This document shows, one piece after another, positions 51,557-62,460 of a DNA stretch of 64,000 nucleotides. The translations under genes and the position numbers were made by a program. Position 1 is the stretch's first letter; each line of letters starts with the position of its first letter. This DNA comes from Tetranychus cinnabarinus (Eukaryota; Arthropoda; Arachnida; Trombidiformes; Tetranychidae), in contig WHVY01000006.1 of NCBI GenBank assembly GCA_022266195.1, positions 4,030,001-4,094,000 of the forward strand, given 5' to 3'. The notes beneath the pieces were generated by a model. That model was not told the origin of the DNA. It was given only the letters and a program-made list of their open reading frames with translations, and ran no database searches.

Positions 51557-51766
51557 CGGATTTACTACAATAATACATCAGAAAGCTCTGAGTGAAAATT
51601 ACATTTAAATAAATATGATTTAATCAATGAAATGGTCGCAATCAACTCTAATTGTTTTTCAAAAAAGATCAGACAATTCAAAAATTTATTTTTCATAGAA
51701 AGCTTTTATTTCGAAACTGCATTTATTACTAAATTATAAAATAATGATAACTAAAACTTGAATTTT
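51557..51766 (+). repeat. Array spacer module, copy 1
   Basis: First of four related spacer segments preceding receptor genes. It shares GAAAGCTCTGAG and a core TTTAATCAATGAAAT followed by a GCAATCA-type run and TAATTGTTT, then TTTCGAAACTGCATTTATTA. It marks the start of the receptor duplication unit. Confidence 0.7.
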
Positions 51767-51833
51767 ATTGAGTATCGATTTAAAATATAATATTATATGC
51801 TTCGTGCCTAACCTCTGGTCATAGTTGTTTTGA

Positions 51834-52025
51834 TTGTTGGTGATGAAATTAGCAATTAAGATTGTTTTTCTGGCAAAATATATCAACAATGTTTTTGATT
51901 TTTGTCTCGCTACACATCAATCAAAAACATTGTTGATTACCTTTTACTCGATCCTAGGATTTGCCTTGTATTTCTTGTGTGTACATTTCATCATTTTAAA
52001 TTGCTTGATTTACTTTATTTGACTG
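51834..52025 (+). pseudogene. Gustatory receptor remnant
   Basis: A fragment reading SILGFALYFLCVHFIILNC resembles SVLGFAWFFMCALAFHLFRL of the intact receptors downstream, at the same position before the DLLD segment. The rest of the gene is missing. It contains an 18-bp perfect inverted repeat (51882-51899 with 51920-51937). Confidence 0.5.
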
Positions 52026-52111
52026 AACTCATTATTCAACAAACATTTTGACGTGTTAAATCATTGATCATCTCCACTGCTATGGCTGCTACCAAGATAT
52101 TGAGAAAAAAC

Positions 52112-52141
52112 ATGGAAAAATATCGCGTTTCTCAGCTATGA
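52112..52141 (+). promoter_or_regulatory. Conserved upstream element / short upstream frame, copy 1
   Basis: ATGGAAAAATATCGCGTTTC with CAGCTATGA following: a short frame of nine codons in the leader region of the first receptor. It is followed at once by GTGAGT, a good splice donor. Related copies precede the other receptors. Confidence 0.45.
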
Positions 52142-52250
52142 GTAGTGAGTAAAATTTCATAATGATGCTGATAATTAAATATTGAAATCAATAATAAAAT
52201 ATTTAAAAATCAAATCGATGATACTCTAAGTTTTATTTTTCATTTTCATA

Positions 52251-52437
52251 CAATGAAAAGTCAATGTTGACTGTAAATACAGTGTCGAGAAAATGCTGGA
52301 CTACTTTTTAAAGTATTTAAAGTACTCAAGTACAAGTTTCATTTTGATCATCAAGCTTCAATGGAAAGTCAATGTTGACTTTGTATACGAAAAGTGTCTA
52401 GAAATGAAAAACTACATTTTAAAGTATTTGAAGTACT
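52251..52437 (+). repeat. Imperfect tandem duplication of the start-codon region of the first receptor
   Basis: 52251-52326 and 52359-52437 both read CAATG[A/G]AAAGTCAATGTTGACT, then GTGTC[G/T][A]GAAA, an ATG, and a frame coding for a KYLKY motif. The period is about 108 bp. The duplication gives the gene two in-frame candidate start codons. Confidence 0.75.
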
Positions 52438-53915
52438 TGCAGTTTTGGAAGCAAATTTTTTCTTATTTAACCACAATTCCTGATTCAGCTGAGTTTGACC
52501 GGAAAGTGGGCTATTTAGTGAGACGAACGGAAAGATTGGCAATTATCTTTCAAGTTGTTCGTAAAGGTCTGAACCAAACTAACATTCCCACTGTAAATGA
52601 ATTTGGTTATCGTCGACTTAACTTGGCAGACTGGATCATAGGCATAGCTTCGTTAGCCACAATATTCAGATTTACTATACTCATATTCAATACCAACGAA
52701 ACTATTGCCATTTATCTTGGTGACTCCTTTCTTCACAGCAAAGATCGATTTCTTTGTCTTTCATACTTTGCAATCGCAATTACAATTGCGTTTGCTTTCC
52801 GAGAATGGATATTACACCTCGAGGCTAAAGGTGAATTTGAAGTACTCTCGATATGGAAACATTGCCGAGATGGTTTCAACCTGGTTAACTTGCGTATGAA
52901 TAATCGTAATATCAGAAGATTCAGATTCTGCATTTATTTTCTCTCTTTTGTTTTCTATAATATGGCGGTGTTGGTTCCAATTTTCGTGTCATTTCTGTTT
53001 TCCACACCATTACTACTCAATCCTTGGACGTACAAGATTCCTGAATTTGCTTTTTTCGGTACTGTCTGGTTATTGTTGAACATCTTTGTTTGTACTTTCG
53101 TATTGAACTCCGTCCTCGGATTCGCTTGGTTTTTTATGTGTGCACTTGCATTTCATCTGTTTCGGTTGCTTGATCTACTCGATTCAGTGGAAACTTTGTT
53201 GAACAGAAGCATCTTTTACACTGAAAAGGATATTCAATCATTTTGTTTATTGATAATCCGTCGTCTCAATAGCTTTGAGTTGGCCTCTCGCAAGTTACGA
53301 TATGTCTTGTTGTGTTATATTTTCGTCTACTCGTTATTAGGCGATGCAGACATTTTCCTTGGGCTTATTGTTCGAGCTTACAACGACTTTTTTGCAAATT
53401 TACTTGGAATTGTCGGTATTTTCATTCTTATTATTCTTGGAGTTTTTGGTCTTGTTTTCGGGTATTTAATCACAGAGGTAATCAATAATCACTTGCATTT
53501 TATTTCATATTGATTTTTTGCTTTTATTTTCATTAAAAGCTCGACAAGTTAACAGTGAGACTGCACCGGCTAACATTCAAAGGCAATTTTTCAGTAAATA
53601 CAATGAGCAAGGTAATTTATTCATTGAATTTCAATAAAATTGGCAGTAGTTTTTGAGAATATAAATATTATATTATTTAAGACTTTAATTTTCCCTCAGG
53701 TTTTTGAGATCATGAATCGAGCTGCTGGGCCATACAATGGAGTCAAAATCGGAGACTTTATTACTCTCGAGAAAACCTTTTTCATATTGGTAAGATTTCA
53801 ATCGAATATTGTTTTTACTGAAATCTAAATTTTCTTTTTATAATAGTTTATCATGGAAAATTTATCAATTTTGATGCTATTCACAATAAACATTGGACCC
53901 TTGAGTGTAACGTGA
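52404..53915 (+). CDS. Gustatory-receptor-like protein 1, 434 aa
   Basis: Multi-pass membrane chemoreceptor of the insect/mite gustatory receptor type, probably a ligand-gated channel with inverted seven-helix topology. Exons 52404-53477, 53540-53611, 53700-53789 and 53847-53915, all phase 0, total 435 codons with stop. The start at 52404 (MKNYILKYLKYLQFW) aligns with the other two receptors; an upstream ATG at 52293 would add 37 residues through a local duplication. Hydrophobic segments alternate with conserved loops FGYRRLNLADWI, FNTNETIAIYLGD and NPWTYKIPEF. Three short C-terminal exons carry the last conserved block (ITLEKTFFIL, LMLFTINIGPLSVT), as gustatory receptor genes typically do. 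The canonical TYxxxQF motif is not obvious. Ligand unknown. Confidence 0.85.
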
Positions 53916-54003
53916 ATCTTGCTGGTTTATTATTATATCATATATTCATTTACTAAAGCTGTTTACCAATGCTGATTGTTTAACACTCTGTTGTCGTTGT
54001 GAC

Positions 54004-54706
54004 TATAATATATTAGAATCATCATTGGATCCAACTCCACGCCAATGGCATAAAAATTTACTTGTCTTCATTTTGAAGTTATTGGTAGACAAGACAATAT
54101 CATACATTTCCCATGATTTGGAAGAATAAGGACTTATTTCTGGTAAATTTCTGGTATTTTTCCTCATCGAAATCGTGATCTGTAAGTGGTACCCATGTTG
54201 GATTCCACTGAGGAAGCGCATAGGCAACACTGTTGGGTCCATACATAACGTCAATTATCGTGGAAAAAGGATAGGAACCATTACTCGCGACGGCTGTTGC
54301 TGGCTTCTTTGTATTTTTTGAAGCCCAGCTCAAGGTTTAACAATCTTACAAGATTTCCTTTTAGGTGCCATGTTAACAAATAAACAGAATTAAGCGATGA
54401 TTGTATGTTAAATGTATAACAAACAAAAACTAAAACTAAAACAACACGTCTTTAAATGCAACAAATTTAAACACAAGAACATATAATTGTACTAGTTAAA
54501 ATTAAACTGAGGTCAGTTTCTTCTTTTTGTGAGTGGAGAGAAATGTTGTACTCATTTACCCTCAGCGGGGACTCACTCCTCGTTACCTCCTCTGTATATC
54601 TCATTTTGAGTCAGTGATGACTGGATACTTAAAAAGATAACCTTTCTTTTGAAATAAAACTTTACTTTTTACTTGTTGAGGTCCTTTTTATTTTCTAGTC
54701 CGTGAC
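54004..54706 (-). mobile_element. Insertion of ~700 bp with broken chromodomain-like frame
   Basis: Flanking receptor-array sequence stops near 54003 and resumes exactly at 54707, so the interval is an insertion (or replacement). On the minus strand a leader with A+T-rich sequence is followed by ATG at 54372 (MAPKRKSCKIVKP), an early stop/frameshift, then a long frame containing YGPNSVAYALPQWNPTWVPL and, in another frame, KFLCHWRGVGSNDDSNI. Both look chromodomain-like. The segment 54371-54707 starts TGTTAAC and ends GTGACA, recalling an LTR, but no second LTR or target duplication is seen. A retrocopy or solo-LTR-plus-fragment are alternatives. Confidence 0.4.
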
Positions 54707-54964
54707 AATATTGATGAGTTGGCCTTTCCTTGCAGATTTTGGAGATTATGGATCGAGTTGCTGACCGTTGTCAAGAAATATATAATTGTATCAAAATAGG
54801 AGACGTTCTGACCCTCGAGAAAACCTGCTTCATATTGGTAAGATGTATTGAGATGATGATTGGTGTTGATTAAAAGCTAAATTTGTTTGCTCTAGTTCAT
54901 CTTGGAAAATATATAATCTTTAATGCTGTTTACGGTCAACATTGGCCCTCTGATTGACACGTAA
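54707..54964 (+). pseudogene. Gustatory receptor fragment (exons 3-4 only)
   Basis: 54736-54837 matches receptor exon 3 (LEIMDRVA, IKIGDVLTLEKTCFIL) with a four-codon insertion, and 54896-54964 matches exon 4 (LMLFTVNIGPL) but has an in-frame TAA after ENI. Splice sites survive. Exons 1 and 2 are absent, apparently removed at the insertion boundary just upstream. Confidence 0.8.
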
Positions 54965-55041
54965 ATTACATTTATTACATACATATTTTGTTTCTCAATT
55001 CATTTATTGAAATGATCCCTGTGATATTGATATGTAATCTA

Positions 55042-56563
55042 CACTGCTCGTCAAATTAAATGCAATGAAATGAATTGCTGAATCTGGTCAGAATAGATTG
55101 CTTGACCCGTCTGTAGTTCAGATAATATTTAGATTAAACTTAATCAGAAATTTTGGTGATAACAGATTTGCTTAATTTCGGTTTCCGTCATAGATATAGC
55201 CCTTTATCAGTTGTAGACGATATAAAAGATGACAAAAAAATGCAAATTCATCAATAATTCAGTTTCTTTGCAACGTGTATGTTTGAATTTTGTTAATCAG
55301 TTAGAGTTTACCTTTGATCTTATTTTTGTTTGAAAATTTAAAGTTAAAATGTACGGAATTGACCTCGTCAACAAAATTGTTGAAATGTAACTTCGAGCAC
55401 CAAAATTATTCAGTTATTGCTCGAACTTTAGGAACGAATCCATCAACTGTTATGAGAATCGTCAAGAGACAAAATTTGAATAGGAAAGAAACTCGAGGAA
55501 GTCCAAAAAAACAATTGATTCTAGGACTCAAAGTCGAATGTGTAGAATTTTTGAGCGATTCAAAACAAACCAAAGCCGTTGTACAGCATCAAAAATAAAG
55601 GATGAAATGGACCTAAACGATGTAAGTTTGAGGACGATTCAAAGCTGCTTACGCAGTGCAAAGTTAGCATATCGTCAAGCCTGTTTTATCGAAGCAACAT
55701 AAGAAATCAAGAGTTGATTGGTCAATGAAGATGATAAAATCGAATCATTGTTGGAATCAAACAGTTTTTCAGATGAAAAACGTTTTACTTTAGATGTCCC
55801 TGATAGTTGGTCATCATGGATAAGAGAAAATGATGAACTGATTCGAGCTCACAGGCAAAATAATGGAGGTGGAGTTATGATTTTTGGATTGGTGACATCG
55901 AATGGATTTCTCTGGGTAAAAGAACTGCAAGGAAGAGTCAATAGTTCGGCTTATATTGAACTTTTATCGCAACATGTCAAGCAAATTTTGGACAGTCATT
56001 TTGATGAATCAAATTATATTTTTCAGCAAGACAAGTGCCCGATTCATGTTTCGAAAGCATCTAGAAAATTGTTCAATGCTAATAATTTTGAAGTAATGGA
56101 CTGGCCTTCACGTAGTTCTGACCTCAATATAATGGAAAATGTTTGGTCAATGATGTCCAATATAATATATTCGGAAAATGCTCACTTTTCATCACTTGAT
56201 CAGCTTCGTAATGTTATTAAGAAGGCTGTAGCCGAAATCAATCGCAATCGAATTGAATCAATCAAAAAACTTTATGAATCAGTGCCTGAGAGGCTAATAG
56301 AGGTTATTAAGAAGAAAGGTGAAATACTAAAATATTAATGGCCTTTCTCGATCAATTTTGCATTTTTTCTGTCGTTCAGACAAATATCTAAGCTTCGAAG
56401 CTTGAATTTATCACATTTTTGCGTTTTGTTTTGATGCAAATTTTGTTACTTGTATTTGAATATGCTTAATACTATGTCAATTAATGAATTTGAGCTTTCT
56501 ATTCTGAAATCTATTCGGGTAATTGAAAGAAATGACTTTTTGCATTTATTTTGACGAGCAGGG
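55042..56563 (+). mobile_element. Tc1-type DNA transposon, degenerate
   Basis: Element of 1522 bp between TA dinucleotides at 55040-55041 and 56564-56565, the expected target-site duplication. The ends are inverted: CACTGCTCGTCAAATTAAATG at the left against CCCTGCTCGTCAAAATAAATG (reverse complement) at the right. It lies between a receptor fragment and the second intact receptor. Confidence 0.9.
55314..56338 (+). pseudogene. Tc1-like DD34E transposase, inactivated
   Basis: Cut-and-paste transposase relic. The N-terminal frame (to 55598) has a helix-turn-helix (YSVIARTLGTNPSTVMRIVK). It then shifts frame near 55560-55620, continues through a segment ending in a stop near 55700, and the catalytic part runs 55718-56338. 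The catalytic acids are recognisable: FSDEKRFTLD, FQQDKCPIH and DLNIMENVW, with 34 residues between the second Asp and the Glu, the Tc1 spacing. At least one frameshift and stop codons make it non-functional. Confidence 0.88.
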
Positions 56564-56633
56564 TAACTTCAATACGTTTCTTTATGATAAATTATCTATT
56601 TTTAATAAGTTACTTCTAACGGCTTACTACTAC

Positions 56634-56862
56634 TACGGATTCTGTACTACAGAAAGCTCTGAGAGAAAATTGCAGCAGAAAAAGATAAAATTCGCGATTT
56701 AATCAATGAAATGATCGCAATCAGCTTTAATTGTTTATAAAAAAGATTCAATTTCAATTCAAATAGACAATTCAAATATTCATTTTCATCAGAAGCTTCA
56801 ATTTCGAAACTACATTTATTATTAAATTATAAAATAATTATAACTAAAACTTGAGTTTTTCG
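56634..56862 (+). repeat. Array spacer module, copy 2
   Basis: Second copy of the spacer, close in sequence to copy 1 (GAAAGCTCTGAGAGAAAATT, TTTAATCAATGAAATGATCG, AATTATAAAATAATTATAAC). It lies upstream of the second intact receptor, just right of the Tc1 element. Confidence 0.75.
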
Positions 56863-56983
56863 ATTATTTTTAAGGCAAAAATTATATAAACAATTTTTGT
56901 CTCGGTACACATTTTGAAAGTAAACACTTTAATGGTTATTCATGCACTTTGATTCTTCAGGCAAATTAAATATTGATAAATAC

Positions 56984-57019
56984 ATGGAAAACATTGCGTT
57001 TCTTAGATATGAGTTGTAA
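56984..57019 (+). promoter_or_regulatory. Conserved upstream element / short upstream frame, copy 2
   Basis: ATGGAAAACATTGCGTTTCT opens an 11-codon frame MENIAFLRYEL ending in TAA, about 190 bp before the second receptor start. GTAAAC overlaps its end as a possible splice donor. Confidence 0.45.
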
Positions 57020-57207
57020 ACACATTTATTTCATGATCCTCATGTTGATTGAAAACTGAAAAGCAATAGTGAAATATCTAAGATTCAAATTGAATTTACT
57101 CTAACAAGGAAATCTCGTAAGTTTGTAACTTTGAGTTTTATTTCTCATTGTCATTTTCATTAAATGGAAAGAAAATGTTGACAATAAATAAAAAAATTGT
57201 CAAGAAA

Positions 57208-58799
57208 ATGTTGAACTACATTGCAAAATATTTGAAGTACTTGCAGTTTTGGAAGCAAATTTTTTCTTATTTAACTACGATTCCTGATTCAAATGAGTTT
57301 GACCAGAAAGTTAGCGATTTAGTGAGACGAACAGAAAGATTGGCGATTACATTTCAAGCTGTCCAAAGAGGCTTGAATCAAACTAACATTCCCACTGTAA
57401 ATGCATTTGGTTATCGTCGACTTAACTTGCTAGACTGGATCATAGCAATAACTTCGGTGGCCAATGTGTTCAGATTTACTGTACTCATATTCAATACCAA
57501 CGAAACAATTGCTATTTATCTTGGTGACTCCTTTTTCCACAGTAAAGATCGAGTTCTCATTCTATCATTGTTTGCAATCGCCATTTCACTAGCGTTTACT
57601 TTCAGAGAATGGATATTACAACTCGAGGCTAAAGGTGAATTCGAAGTACTTTCGATATGCAAGGATAACCGAGATGGTTTCAGATTAGTTAACTTGCGTA
57701 TGAACAATCGTAACATCAGAAGATTCAGATTCTGCATTTATTTTTTCTCTGTTATGATCTATTATATGATGCTATTTGTTCCAATTTTTATGTCATTTCT
57801 GTTTTCCACACCATTACTGATCAATCCTTGGACATACAAGATTCCTGGACTTGCTTTTTTCGGTACTATCTGGCTATTTTCCGCTATCTTCGTTGGTACT
57901 TTCTTATTGGACTCCATCCTAGGATTTTCCTGGTTGTTTTTGTCTGTACTTGCATTTCATCTGTTTCGGTTGCTCGATCTACTCGATTCGGCGGAAACTT
58001 TGTTGAACAGAAGAAATAACATTTTTTACACTGAAAAGGATATTCAATCATTTTGTTTACTGATCATCAGTCGCCTCAATAGCTTTGAGTGGGCTTCTCG
58101 CAAGCTACGATATGTTTTGTTGTGTTACGCTTTTGTCTACTCGTTAGAAGGTGATGTAGACATTTTCCTTGGGCTTATTGTTCGAGCTTACAATGACTTT
58201 TTTGCAGATTTACTCGCAATCCTCGGTCTATTCGCTCTTGGTTCTCTTGGAATTTTTGGTTTTGTTTTCGGGTATTTAGTCACAGAGGTATTTAATAATT
58301 ATTACTTGCATTTAATACTTGCATTACATTTTATATTGATTTTTGCTGGTATTTTATTAACAGCTCGACAAGTTAACCATTAGACTGCATCGGCTAACCT
58401 TTAAAAGAAAACTTTCAGTGAAAACAATGTGTAAGGTAAAGTATATTTTATCTTTATATTGAGTTTATTGATGTAAATCAAATCAATCGATCGATCAAAA
58501 TGCGATATCAATTTTATATTGATAGAATAGGATAGAAATATTATTAAAAGATTCATAATATTGATGAGTTTGACCTTCCTTGCAGGTTATGGAGATCATG
58601 GATCGAGTTGCTGGACCATACAATGGCGTGAAAATAGGAGACTTTTTCACTCTTGAGAAACGCTTTTTCATTTTAGTAAGATTTGATTATAATATTGTTT
58701 TCTATTAAAACTAAATTTATTTTCTTTCAGTTCATCATGGAAAATTTATCAATTTTGATGCTATTTACGGTAAACATTGGACCCTTGAGTGTAACGTAA
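57208..58799 (+). CDS. Gustatory-receptor-like protein 2, 436 aa
   Basis: Intact paralogue of the first receptor. Exons 57208-58287, 58364-58435, 58586-58675 and 58731-58799, all phase 0, 437 codons with stop. The chosen start (MLNYIAKYLKYLQFW) matches its neighbours; an in-frame ATG at 57148 would add 20 residues. It shares FGYRRLNLLDWI, FNTNETIAIYLGDSFFHSKD and INPWTYKIPGLAFF. Relative to receptor 1 it has a two-residue insertion (RRNNIFYTEKD). Exons 2 to 4 are the same lengths (72, 90, 69 nt) in all three intact genes, which confirms recent tandem duplication. Membrane chemoreceptor; ligand unknown. Confidence 0.87.
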
Positions 58800-59087
58800 A
58801 TCTTGCTAATTAAACAATAAAATCAATTTGATTCGAACTAAATGTTAAGCGGTTTTATGATACTCTAATGCGGTTGTGCCACTGTAATAAATATTTTTCA
58901 CCTCAACTTGTATTTTTATTCAATCCATTGCTTGCCTATTAATTTACAGTAAAATTGCATGATTGGTCAAATAATGATCATTTCAGATGCTGCCATTATC
59001 GAAATATTGAGGGTCAAAGTTTTTAGACAAAGACCAATATCAAGAGAATGGTGAATCGAAAAAGGTGTTCGATTGTTGATGTGAACC

Positions 59088-59326
59088 GACCATTTTCATC
59101 GACGAACAATAAGTCTGAAATATGTTAATAAATGAAGAATTAAGTTCTGCGCGAAAATTACATTCGAAAAATATATAACTATTGATTTAATCAACGAAGT
59201 TAACGCAATTAGCATTGATTTTCCAAAAAGATCAGGCAATCTATGAATTCATTTTTCCTAGAAAGTTGAAATTTTCAAGTTACACATTCATTATTAAATT
59301 ATTAAGCCTCGAAAGAAAAGTTTGAT
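59088..59326 (+). repeat. Array spacer module, copy 3
   Basis: Third spacer copy, nearest to copy 4: both start GACCATTTTCATCGACGAA, continue AATAAGTCTGAAAT, carry the TTTAATCAACGAA core and end GCCTCGAAAG followed by AAGTTTGAT. Confidence 0.8.
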
Positions 59327-59329
59327 TTA

Positions 59330-59531
59330 GTTACCATTAGGTACACGCATATACCAGCGTCATGATACCTAATGACAATCAGCGAACCAATATCAAACAA
59401 TACCGTTGACATTTAACTGCTTGACCATCGATTGGCATTGATTGTAAATTTTATCACTCTTAAGATACTGTTTCATATTGATTTTCTGACTGTCATTAGA
59501 TACGATGATATATGCATGAGCTAATGGTAAC
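59330..59531. repeat. Imperfect inverted-repeat element, MITE-like
   Basis: The 202-bp segment starts GTTACCATTAG and ends CTAATGGTAAC, a perfect 11-bp terminal inverted repeat. Pairing continues imperfectly inward (ACGCATATACCA against TGATATATGCATG, and CATGATACCTAATGACAATC against GACTGTCATTAGATACGATG). A shorter relative with GGTAACCTTT arms occurs at 51391-51421. No transposase is present. Confidence 0.55.
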
Positions 59532-59635
59532 CTTTCTAATAATATAATATAATAATTACAACTGAAACTCGACAGATCGAAGATGAAACTATGTAATCTT
59601 TATATAATCGTGCATTAGCTCAAAATTTGCACAGT

Positions 59636-59960
59636 ATCCTTGGACATGCAAGATTCAAAGATTGGCATTTTTGGTATCTGTCAAGTTTCCCTTATCTTTG
59701 CTATTACCTTTTTACTCGATCCTAGGATTTGCCTTGTATTTCTTGACAGATTGAAGATGAAACTATTTATCCTTTATATAATAGTACATTAGCTCAGAAT
59801 TTGGATTGACGCCAAGATTGACCTTTTTTGGTACAATCTGAACAGTTTCACTTTGCTATTACTTTCCCTTTTTCTCGATCCTAGGATTGGTATTTTTTGT
59901 GTGTACCCTTCATCATTTTAAATTGCTTGATTTACTTTATTTGGCTGACTTATTCAACAA
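59636..59960 (+). pseudogene. Gustatory receptor remnants (two overlapping fragments)
   Basis: Around 59636-59745 the sequence reads like the WTYKIP...LAF...SILGFALYFL section of the receptors (CCTTGGACATGCAAGATTCA, then CTCGATCCTAGGATTTGCCT). A second partial copy follows at about 59800-59955 with CTCGATCCTAGGATT and a DLLYLAD-like segment. Both are out of frame and lack the rest of the gene. They closely resemble the remnant at 51834-52025. Confidence 0.6.
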
Positions 59961-60059
59961 AAACCATGACATGTTATACTGATAATGATATTCAATCCTT
60001 TCCATAAATCATTGATCATCTCCACTGATTTAACTGCTACCAAGATATTGAGAAAAAAC

Positions 60060-60095
60060 ATGAAAAATATCGCGTTTCTCAGCTATAGTCAGTAA
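60060..60095 (+). promoter_or_regulatory. Conserved upstream element / short upstream frame, copy 3
   Basis: ATGAAAAATATCGCGTTTCT opens the 11-codon frame MKNIAFLSYSQ, ending TAA, about 155 bp before the third receptor start. GTAAAA directly after CA is a possible donor. Confidence 0.45.
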
Positions 60096-60249
60096 AATTT
60101 AAAATAGTGTTGATAATTAAAGATTGAAATCAATAATAAAATATTTGAGAATCAAATCGAAGATACTCATAGTTTTATTTTTCATTTTCATTCAATGGAA
60201 AGCAAATTTTGACTGTATTATTACAATAAATACAAAAAGTGGCATGAAA

Positions 60250-61739
60250 ATGGAAAACTATATTTCTAAGTATTTGAAGTACTTGCAGTTTTGGAACCAA
60301 ATTTTTTCTTATTTAACCACAATTCCTGATTCAGCTGAGTTTGACCAGAAAGTTAGCGATTTAGTAAGACGAATTGAAAGATTGACTATTAACTTTCAAG
60401 TTGTCCGTAAAGGTTTGCATCAAACTAACATTCCCACTGTAAATGCATTTGGTTATCGTCGACTTAACTTGGCAGACTGGATCATAGCCATAGCTTCGTT
60501 AGCCACAATATTCAGATTTACTGTGCTCATATTCAATACCAACGAAACTATTGCCATTTATCTTGGTGACTTCTTTCTTCACGGCAAAGCTCGAGTTCTT
60601 TGTGAATCATATTTTGCCTTTGCCATTTCAATTGCGTTTACTTGCCGAGAATGGATATTACACCTCGAGGCTAAAGGTGAATTTGAAGTACTTTCGATCT
60701 GGCAACATTGCCGAGATGGTTTCAACTTGGTTAATTTAAGTATGAACAGTCGTAATATCAAAAGATTTAGATCCAGCATTTATTTTTTCTCTGTTATTTT
60801 CTACAATATGCTGATATCGGTTCCGATTATTGTGTCGGTTCTGTTTTTCACAGCATTACTGATCAATCCTTGGACATACAAGATTCCTGAATTTGCTATT
60901 TTCGGTACTATCTGGCTATTGTTGACCATCTTTGTTAGTACTATCTTATTGAGCTCCGTCCTAGGATTTGCTTGGTTCATTTTGTGTGCGTTCTCATTTC
61001 ATCTGTTTCAGTTGCTCGATTTACTCGATTCAGCGGAAAATTTGTTGAACACAAGCATGTTTTACTCTGAAAAGGATATTCAATCATTGTGTTTATTAAT
61101 TATCCGTCGGCTTAATAGCTTTGAGTTGGCTTCTCGCAAGTTACGATATATTTTGTTGATTTATGTTTTAGTCTACTCGTTATTAGGTAATGGAGACATT
61201 TTCCTTGGGCTTATCGTTCGTGTCTACAATGCCTTTTTTGCAAATTTGCTCGCAATGATCGGTATTTTTATTCTTACTGCTCCTGGAATTTTTGGTTTTG
61301 TTTTCGGATATCCAATCACAGAGGTAATCAATAATCACTTGCATTTCATTTCATATTGATTTTTGCTTGTATTTTCATTAAAAGATCGACAAGTTAACAG
61401 TGAGACTGCACCGACTAACCTCTAAAGGCAATTTTTCAGTTGATACAATGTGCAAGGTAATTTAATCATTAAATTTTGAGAATAGAAATATTATTTTAAG
61501 AGTTTTAATTTTACTTCAGGTGTTGGAGATCATGAATCGAGCTGCTGGACCATACAATGGTGTCAAAATAGGAGACTTTATAACTCTTGAGAAAACCTTC
61601 TTCATATTGGTAAGATGTGTTTTTAACGGGGATTGGTGCTGACTAAAGTATAAATTTTGTTTTCTTTTAGTTCATCTTAGAAAATATATCAACTTTGATG
61701 CTATTTACGGTAAACATTGGACCTATGAGTGCAGCGTAA
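60250..61739 (+). CDS. Gustatory-receptor-like protein 3, 434 aa
   Basis: Intact paralogue of the previous two. Exons 60250-61323, 61385-61456, 61520-61609 and 61671-61739, all phase 0, 435 codons with stop, the same structure as receptor 1. The start MENYISKYLKYLQFW was chosen by alignment; in-frame ATGs at 60244 and 60124 are possible. Conserved blocks: FGYRRLNLADWI, FNTNETIAIYLGDFFLHGKA, INPWTYKIPEFAIFG, ENLLNTSMFYSEKDIQ. It is closest to receptor 1 in exon 1 and in its short introns. It differs at the tail (PMSAA instead of PLSVT). Membrane chemoreceptor; ligand unknown. Confidence 0.87.
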
Positions 61740-61928
61740 ACCTCACCGGTTGGTTATATTCATTTACTAAATCTTTTTCCGATTTTAGTGTTAAAAATCT
61801 CTGATGTCGTTGTGCCACTTAAATGAATATTTTTCACTTCAACTTGTATTTTTATCCATTGTTTGCCTATTACGATTCGTCAAAGAATGATCATAAAGTG
61901 ATTAGTATTGGGCAAATAAATATTGATG

Positions 61929-61975
61929 TATACAAAGAAAATTATTGCGTTTCTTATCTATGAGTATTGAGCAGA
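61929..61975 (+). promoter_or_regulatory. Conserved upstream element, copy 4 (without ATG)
   Basis: ACAAAGAAAATTATTGCGTT then TCTTATCTATGAGTATTGAG matches the conserved upstream element of the other receptors but has lost the ATG and has an indel. It lies just downstream of the third receptor and has no intact gene behind it. Confidence 0.4.
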
Positions 61976-62460
61976 TTTATTCCGAAATGACTATGATAAT
62001 TAGAAACTGAAAATCAATGTGAGTTTCAATATCAATTTAAGAAACAAATTGAATAAACTTTAAGTTTAATTTTCATCGTTACAAGACAAACGATGGCTGA
62101 AAATGTTATATAGTTTTATCCGTAAACTATTTGTATTGATAAAAGACTTAATATACTAATGTACATGTATTAATAATGATCGAAATTACCTTCAATTGTT
62201 CTCAACTCGGTAGATCGAAGATGTATCCTCCATATAATATTATATCAGCTCAAGATTGTTAGAATTTTATTGAATATCGATTCATGTGTTGATTTTGCGT
62301 GTTAATTTCTTATCGTGTTAATTGTTGGTAATGAGATTTACTGACTTTTATTGTTTTTTCAGGATAATGTAGCAAAAATTTCACAATTTTGTTTCGATTC
62401 AACCTATGAAAGTTTTACCACTTTAATGGTGATTCAAGCAAATTCAATAATGCTAAATTG

